A DNA stretch of 64,000 nt, taken from Archivesica marissinica (Eukaryota > Mollusca > Bivalvia > Venerida > Vesicomyidae). How positions within the stretch are numbered: the first letter of the stretch is position 1; each line of letters starts with the position of its first letter. Below are positions 1 to 9,300 of the stretch, piece by piece. Where the stretch lies: assembly GCA_014843695.1 (NCBI GenBank), contig CM026400.1, positions 32,183,500 to 32,247,499 of the forward strand, read 5' to 3'. Below the pieces are notes generated by a model, which was not told where the DNA came from, did no database searches, and saw only the letters and a list, made by a program, of their open reading frames with translations. A program made the position numbers and the translations under genes.

Positions 1-2945
1 GATTACTTATCCACTGCATGATAGCTTAATGGCTGTCGTTTGTATGGAGATATAATAGTATATTAACCTAAATCTCTATGTAGTCCCAGTAATATCTTTG
101 GAGGTGGGATAGATATGGCGACTACTTATCCGCTGCATGATAGCTAAATGGCTGTCGTTTGTATGGAGATATAATAGTATATTAACCTAAATCTCATGTA
201 GTCCCAGTAATATCTATGGAAGTGGGATAGATATGGCGATTACTTATCCACTGCATGATAGCTAAATGGCTGTCGTTTGTATGGAGATATAATAGTATAT
301 TAACCTAAATCTCATGTAGACACAGTAATATCTATGGAGGTGGGATATATATGGCTATTACTTATCCACTGCATGATAGCTAAATGGCTGTCGTTTGTAT
401 GGAGATATAATAGTAAATTGACCTAAATCTCTATGAAGTCTCGGTAATATCTATGGAGGTGGGATATATATGGCGATTACTTATCCACTGCATGATAGCT
501 AAATGGCTGTCGTTTGTATGGAGATATAATAGTAAATTAACCTAAATCTCTATGAAGTCTCGGTAATATCTATGGAGGTGGATAGATATGGCGATTACTT
601 ATCCACTGCATGATAGCTTAATGGCTGTCGTTTGTATGGAGATATAATAGTATATTAACCTATATCTCTATGTAGTCCCAGTAATATCTATGGAGGTGGA
701 TAGATATGGCGATTACTTATCCACTGCATGATAGCTTAATGGCTGTCGTTTGTATGGAGATATAATAGTATATTAACCTATATCTCTATGTAGTCCCAGT
801 AATATCTATGGAGGTGGGATAGATATGGCGATTACTTATCCACTGCATGATAGCTTAATGGCTGTCGTGATATATGGTGCCAAACTAGGTGCAGATAAGT
901 TATAACGATAGCTAATATCAATCCTAAATACGTATCCCAGTAATATCTATGGAGGTGGGATAGATATGGCGATACTTATCCACTGCATGATAGCTTAATG
1001 GCTGTCGTTTGTATGGGATATAATAGTATATTAACCTATATCTCTATGTAGTCCCAGTAATATCTATGGAGGTGGGATAGATATGGCGATTACTTATCCA
1101 CTGCATGATAGCTTAATGGCTGTCGTTTGTATGGAGATATAATAGTATATTAACCAATATCTCTATGTAGTCCCAGTAATATCTATGGAGGTGGGATAGA
1201 TATGGCGATTACTTATCCACTGCATGATAGCTTAATGGCTGTCGTTTGTATGGAGATATAATAGTATATTAACCTAAATCTCTATGTAGTCCCAGTAATA
1301 TCTATGGAGGTGGGATAGATATGGCGATTACTTATCCACTGCATGATAGCTTAATGGCTGTCGTTTGTATTGAGATATAATAGTATATTAACCTAAATCT
1401 CTATGTAGTCCCAGTAATATCTATGGAGGTGGGATAGATATGGCGATTACTTATCTACTGCATGATAGCTTAATGGCTGTCGTTTGTATGGAGATATAAT
1501 AGTATATTAACCTAAATCTCTATGTAGTCCCAGTAATATCTATGGAGGTGGGATAGATATGGCGATTACTTATCTACTGCATGATAGCTTAATGGCTGTC
1601 GTTTCTATGGAGATATAATAGTATATTAACCTAAATCTCTATGTAGTCCCAGTAATATCTATGGAGGTGGGATAGATATGGCGACTACGTATCCACTGCA
1701 TGATAGCTTAATGGCTGTCGTGTCTATGGAGATATAATAGTATATTAACCTATATCTCTATGTAGTCCCAGTAATATCTATGGAGGTGGGATAGATATGG
1801 CGACTACTTATCCACTGCATTATAGCTACAATGTAAATGGCTGTCATTTGTATGGAGATATAATAGTATATTAACCTATATCTCTATGTAGTCCCAGTAA
1901 TATCTATGGAGGTGGGATAGATATGGCGACTACGTATCCACTGCATGATAGCTTAATGGCTGTCGTTTCTATGGAGATATAATAGTATATTAACCTATAT
2001 CTCTATGTAGTCCCAGTAATATCTATGGAGGTGGGATAGATATGGCCACTACTTATCCACTGCATGATAGCTAAATGGCTGTCGTTTCTATGGAGATATA
2101 ATAGTATATTAACCTAAATCTCTATGTAGTCCCAGTAATATCTATGGAGGTGGGATAGATATGGCGATTACTTATCTACTGCATGATAGCTTAATGGCTG
2201 TCGTTTGTATGGAGATATAATAGTATATTAACCTAAATTTCTATGTAGTCCCAGTAATATCTATGGAGGTGGGATAGATATGGCGATTACTTATCTACTG
2301 CATGATAGCTTAATGGCTGTCGTTTCTATGGAGATATAATAGTATATTAACCTAAATCTCTATGTAGTCCCAGTAATATCTATGGAGGTGGGATAGATAT
2401 GGCGACTACGTATCCACTGCATGATAGCTTAATGGCTGTCGTTTCTATGGAGATATAATAGTATATTAACCTATATCTCTATGTAGTCCCAGTAATATCT
2501 ATGGAGGTGGGATAGATATGGCGACTACGTATCCACTGCATGATAGCTTAATGGCTGTCGTTTCTATGGAGATATAATAGTATATTAACCTAAATCTCTA
2601 TGTAGTCCCAGTAATATCTATGGAGTTGGGATAGATATGGCGACTACGTATCCACTGCATGATAGCTTAATGGCTGTCGTTTCTATGGAGATATAAAATA
2701 TCTATGGAGGTGGGATAGATATGGCGACTACGTATCCACTGCATGATAGCTTAATGGCTGTCGTTTGTATGGAGATATAACAGTATATTAACCTATATCT
2801 CTATGAAGGAAAGGGTTAAATGGCTGTCGTTTCTATGGAGATATAACAGTATATTAACCTAAATCTCTATGAAGGAAAGGGTTAAATGGCTGTCGTTTCT
2901 ATGGAGATATAACAGTATATTAACCTAAATCTCTATAAAGGAAAG
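1..2945. repeat. Satellite array, about 119-bp unit
   Basis: About 24 head-to-tail copies of a unit of roughly 119 bp containing CTGCATGATAGCTTAATGG and GGAGGTGGGATAGATATGG. Copies differ by scattered substitutions and small indels; the last three are shortened to about 65 bp and end in a GGAAAGGGTTAAATGG motif. The array runs off the left edge. The same unit occurs in reverse orientation at 10128-11107. It lies in the SCFD2 intron after exon 4. Confidence 0.95.
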
Positions 2946-3205
2946 GGTTAAATGGTGTTATTTAATAAATTTCAACAAAATACGGTTAAAATGCAGAGTA
3001 TGACCATTCAATACAACATTTGAATTGAAGGGGTGCTTTATAATAAATAGGTCAGTGTATCTTACTGGACAAAAATTTGTATGAAAATTGTAAAAAAAAA
3101 ATTAAATATTTTTTTAAGGAGAAGTGGGGCCCCCATAGGACGAAGTCAGGGACCCTAGAGCGACTATTTCGCCCACATCGCCTCTAGAATGATCCCTGAA
3201 ACTAT
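2946..3205 (+). mobile_element. Flank of a tandem-repeat-bearing element, copy 1
   Basis: This block directly follows the 119-bp array and is repeated in inverted, diverged form at 9697-9960. Shared landmarks are TACGGTTAAAATGCAGA-like sequence, an A/T-rich stretch near 3090-3115, a GGGGCCCCC-like block and CTCTAGAATGATCCCTGA at the end. Array plus conserved flank resembles bivalve repeats that carry central tandem units (pearl or Helitron-like elements). The family name is inference. Confidence 0.6.
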
Positions 3206-3241
3206 CGTAAAGTCATGTGCTTGCAGTTAGAGAGACTGTAC

Positions 3242-3391
3242 CTTTGTATGTTTGTTATTATACTGTAGCTCAATTTGATGGAGATCCGACCCGATCAAGG
3301 GGAATAACCTCGCATACCCCAGTGTAAGGAATACAGAGTTACCCAGGTTCACAGTGTTCACAGGAATGTGGAACACCTCGGTTGTATAGTT
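3242..3391 (-). CDS. SCFD2: SCFD2 exon 4
   Basis: Fifty codons, phase 0 at both ends, beginning NYTTEVFHIP and ending NNKHTK. The acceptor is TATTTTCAG on the minus strand (about 3392-3400) and the donor is AAG|GTACAG. It matches the SCFD2 segment after the EWMGNM motif, including a LFPL motif around residue 168. The next exon lies left of the window. Confidence 0.85.
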
Positions 3392-6300
3392 CTGAAAATA
3401 ATATAACATAATAATATCCAACCAATTCATTTTATATTATTTATATTATATATATATATATATATAATTATATTAATTGTTTACGCAGATATTTAAAGCA
3501 GCATTACATCGTATGAAACTTTTACGTATAGGTAGTAATGCTGCTACACATTCTAACATTATACTTTGTATGCTTATGTTCATTTGGTAAACAGTGTTTT
3601 TTGCGATAAAACAAACTCGAAACCGAAAGTGGAACTTTCCGAGTCGATCGGTCACGCACTTGGTTACAACCGGAACGCATCGTCCGCACTTGTTTACATT
3701 CGTAATGTATCGTCCCCATTTGTCCCACGTTGTCCTTTTTAATTAAATTACTTGATATGTTGATTCATACCTCTGTTAGATAAGTCTTTTAGGGACATTT
3801 CTACATCCCAGCGAGGGGTTCGACTTTAAGGGAAGATAGATATATAGTATTTCATGTTCAAAATATATACGTTGTTTTCCACATCCTCTGTTGTTTCACG
3901 CATGCGCGCTGTGCGTGTTTACATTTCGTGTGTTGATAAACAAATTCGCGTATACGACGGTTTAAATTTATTGGAATTTTATCGTTTCTGAGCGACTATT
4001 TCGATTTTTGTAAACACACACACATTAGTATTTATATTTTACCCAAAACATCCTTTATTACGATGTAATGCTGCTTTAAGGAATGAATCGTGAGTTAACC
4101 CATTCAACACCAAGTAACTGACATGGACTGTTCCTTGATATTATTAGACCAATACATTAATAAGAAAATTACATTTGGACCAGTTCATTTATCAATATGG
4201 GTAATTTTGTCTAAAAATAGTAATATTACTGGCAAAAAGTGTAGATCCTGATGAGACGGCTCGTTACGAGCCGGCTCATCTGGATCTACACTTTTTGTAA
4301 GCCTATTTAGAGGTCTGCGGTGTTGAAAGGGTTAACTACATTAAGTGTGTTTAAAATGCATGGAGGCCGCAGTTCATACCCCGATGGAAACTATTAACTC
4401 GCGATTCATTACTTATATTTTCATTAATTATTCTTTTCAATGACTCATAGCACACTTTGTATTTAAAATGTTTTTAGTCCAGATTTGCAAATTGCCGTGT
4501 GCCGGAACAAGTAAATAGATCATCCTTGTAACAGCGTAACCTGTAAGACATGTCTTTTCTCGTGACACTGCATTAACACTGTAAATGCGCATGCCCATAA
4601 TTAGATTGTGCATGTATGCTGCGTATCATTATTTGGAAACACTCATACGAAATTATACACAATTAGTGCACATACGTTCATGGAAAGAAATGCAATAGCG
4701 ATATATGAAATATTGATTATTAAATCCGGTACCTAACTCTAAACCCTAACCTGGTGACCAGCATATACTGTATGCGGGAGAGGGATTAGGTTAGAGATAA
4801 AACACATTTGGTGGCTTAGCCAAGGATAACATTTAAATACAAAGTGTGCTATATTTTCTTTGTGTCAAATAATTAATGTAAATATTAGTAATGAATCGCG
4901 GGTTAATAGTTTCCATCTGGGTATGAACTACATTGGGTATGCCTATAGTTAGCACAGATGCATTCAGCCTCCACACACTCCACGGTGATTGTGTGTGTTT
5001 ACTTTATTTATCGTCGCTACTGGTTGCCCATATGAACGACGCCTCCTGAGAGAGATTAGTCATTTTAGATTTTTGGAGGATAGTGCAATGATACAGACAG
5101 AGACCAATTCCACAATATCCTCTGGTTCTTTTACGTGCGCAGTGTAAAGCCACGGTGATACATGATCTTGGATTTTATATACCGGTATTTACAGACCACA
5201 TTATTCAACAGCACTATGGACAGGCAAGCCAATTATTTCCTTTTACGGACACCATTTCATGTTGCATTTTTTTACGATCGTGGTACAAAAGTCTATTTTA
5301 GAGGTTGCATTTTAAATAGGAACAAGACAGTATGTAGATTAATGAAACACAAATCTTACCATGTTTCCCATCCATTCTAGAAGTGTTTCCTCAATTTGAC
5401 TGAAGAATTCTGTGTCTTCGTCTACCACACCCGACCTGCTGTAAGCATGTACGGCTGCACTCTGACTAGTGATCACTATCACATACTGCAATACACGTAG
5501 CAAGAGTGAGTATCTATCTATCTTCCGCTAATGTCGAACCCCTTGCGGGGACGTAGACATGTTGCGCGTCAAAAACCGCAAAGAAGTTAAAAGTATGAGT
5601 AGTTAAAAGTATAATTTAAGAAGGTAATGAAAATAAGTTGTGGTAAAAGTTTAAAAGCAACTACGCAGAACAACTAGGGACTGGCATGCTCTATGGTAGG
5701 GAGATGGACAATGTCAGGATGGAGATGGTTCCAATGATAGATTGTTCTTGGAAAGAAGGAAAACTTGTAGTAGTCTGTAGTTGCTGTAATTAACCTATAG
5801 CTTAAGGAATGGCAATGGCGAGCAGGACGGGAGAGAGGAACTAGGTAATTTTCAATGGGAATAGCAACAAGATCATTATGAATTTTATACATAAGGGATA
5901 ACCTATTGTCAATACGCCGTTGATCTAGTCTGCGTAGATTTAGGGAATGTAGCATGTCTGTAACACTTGAGGTACGATAGAAGTCAGCCTTTATCCAACG
6001 GGCTGCTCTTCGCTGGACACCTTCAATTTGGTCTATCAATGTTTGGGTATGGGGCGACCAGATCTCGGAGCCATATTCAAGCTGGGGTCTCACTAGTGTC
6101 TGGTAAGCCATGGTCTTAAGGGGTTCAGATTTGACCTGGAGGTTTCTACGTAGAAATCCTAATGTTTGGTTTGCTTTCTTTGTTGACCTTTTTATGTTGG
6201 TGTCCCACCACAGGTTATTTGAGATATCCACGCCAAGGTATTTGGCTGAGGTGACCGACTCAAGTTGGACTCCATGGAGTTTATATTTGCTGGGAATAGG

Positions 6301-9300
6301 ATGTTTCCTTCTGGTGACGTGGATAACTTGACATTTGGAGGGGTTAAATTCCATGTCCCACTCCAACTCCCACTCTTCTAATATCTTAAGATCGTTTTGG
6401 AGTGTGACCGATTCATTTGCAGATGTCAGTGATAGATAGACTGCAGTATCATCTGCAAAGATGCGGACTTTGGAACTGATGTTTTGTGGGAGGTTGTTTA
6501 TATAGGCTAGGAAAAGCAGGGGTCCAAGTACGGATCCCTGTGGGACTCCAGAGGACACCGGAATGGCCTCTGAACTAATACCATTAAGGACAACTGACTG
6601 GAGTCTAATATCTAGAAAACTCTTAACCCACCTAAATGTTTGACCAGTGACTCCATATTCATGCATTTTTAGTAGTACTTTCTCGTGATTGACCTTATCG
6701 AAAGCCTTACTGAAGTCTAATAGGATGAGATCTACCTGATGCTTATTGTAGACAGAGGTAACCAAGTCATTGACTAGCATTACTAGTTGGGTCACGCATG
6801 ACCGTTTTTCTCTAAAACCATGCTGCAAATGGTACAGAATACTGTGGTTAGTGAAGTGTTTTACTATCGAGGAGGAAACTAAGTATATGTTCTAGAACCT
6901 TGCATAGAACACATGTCAGTGAGATAGGCCTATAGTTGGCGGGGTGTGACTTGTCCCCTTTTTTGTAAATGGGAGCAACATTTGCTGACTTCCACTGGGC
7001 AGTATGTGTCATAGGTTTCTTTGTTTGTGTTGGGGTATAAGCTTTGAGCTATTGGTGTGACTTTATACCAAAAAAAAACAACAAAGAACTCGGGGGGGGG
7101 GGGGGGATTTCCGGATATTTTACACATTTTCGCCGTTTTTATCATTTCCCCCAAACTGAGTTTTTATTAGATAATTTTGACATATTTTAGCCAATGGCTG
7201 CAATGGCCAGCATGGGCCCTGGCTTAGGTCATATGGTGACTCTCAGGTTCTTATTGGTGGAGGATGAACCCGGGTGCCCATTCGAGCAGCATTGCTGGAT
7301 AGCTTCCTCACATGAATGAATACTCAACACCCTCAGTAGGATTCGAACCTACATGTACAGCAGTGAGGGGTAAGTGATTTTAAGTCAATGACCGTATAAT
7401 GGGAATTGTCGAGCCCTGCGGCAAGGTGAACACTTAGAGAGATTATTACTTCTAACATTCTCCCTCAAAGTACCCTCCCTCTCCTCCCAGCCTTCGTACA
7501 GAATCAAGAGGATTAAACGGGCTAGCATCGCGGACACAACATACTTGTAAACCTTGCATAAACTACTAACTGAAACTTGCTCGCTTGCATAATATCCTGC
7601 AATATTGCCCCGCATCACATCCTCCAGCAATCCAGAGGTATAACGGGCTAGCATCACGGACACTCACCTGAAACTTGCTCGCTTGTATAACATCCTGCAA
7701 TATTGCCCCGCGTCACATCCTCCAGCAATCCAGAGGTATAACGGGCTAGCATTACAGACACCACAACCGTGCATAGACCACTAACCTGAAACTTGCTCGC
7801 TTGTATAACATCCTGCAATATTGCCCCGCGTCACATCCTCCAGCAATCCAGAGGTATAACGGGCTAGCATTACAGACACCACAACCGTGCATAGACCACT
7901 AACCTGAAACTTGCTCGCTTGTATAACATCCTGCAATATTGCCCCGCGTCACATCCTCCAGCAATCCAGAGGTATAACGGGCTAGCATTACAGACACCAC
8001 AACCGTGCATAGACCACTAACCTGAAACTTGCTCGCTTGTATAACATCCTGCAATATTGCCCCGCGTCACATCCTCCAGCAATCCAGAGGTATAACGGGC
8101 TAGCATTACAGACACCACAACCGTGCATAGACCACTAACCTGAAACTTGCTCGCTTGTATAACATCCTGCAATATTGCCCCGCGTCACATCCTCCAGCAA
8201 TCCAGAGGTATAACGGGCTAGCATTACAGACACCACAACCGTGCATAGACCACTAACCTGAAACTTGCTCGCTTGTATAACATCCTGCAATATTGCCCCG
8301 CGTCACATCCTCCAGCAATCCAGAGGTATAACGGGCTAGCATTACAGACACCACAACCGTGCATAGACCACTAACCTGAAACTTGCTCGCTTGTATAACA
8401 TCCTGCAATATTGCCCCGCGTCACATCCTCCAGCAATCCAGAGGTATAACGGGCTAGCATTACAGACACCACAACCGTGCATAGACCACTAACCTGAAAC
8501 TTGCTCGCTTGTATAACATCCTGCAATATTGCCCCGCGTCACATCCTCCAGCAATCCAGAGGTATAACGGGCTAGCATTACAGACACCACAACCTTGCAT
8601 AGACCACTGACCTGAAACTTGCTCGCTTGTATAACATCCTGCAATATTGCCCAGGTACGTCACATCCTCCAGCAATCCAGAGGCTAGCATTACAGACACC
8701 ACAACCTTGCATAAACTACTAACCTGAAACTTGCTCGCTTGTATAACATCCTGCAATATTGCCCCGCGTCACATCCTCCAGCAATCCAGAGGTATAACGG
8801 GCTAGCATTACGGACACTCACCTGAAACTTGCTCGCTTGTATAACATCCTGCAATATTGCCCCGCGTCACATCCTCCAGCAATCCAGAGGTATAACGGGC
8901 TAGCATTACAGACACCACAACCTTGCATAAACTACTAACCTGAAACTTGCTCGCTTGTATAACATCCTGCAATATTGCCCCGCGTCACATCCTCCAGCAA
9001 TCCAGAGGTATAACGGGCTAGCATTACGGACACTCACCTGAAACTTGCTCGCTTGTATAACATCCTGCAATATTGCCCCGCGTCACATCCTCCAGCAATC
9101 CAGAGGTATAACGGGCTAGCATCACGGACACTCACCTGAAACTTGCTCGCTTGTATAACATCCTGCAATATTGCCCCGCGTCACATCCTCCAGCAATCCA
9201 GAGGTATAACGGGCTAGCATTACAGACACCACAACCTTGCATAGACCACTAACCTGAAACTTGCTCGCTTGTATAACATCCTGCAATATTGCCCAGGTCA

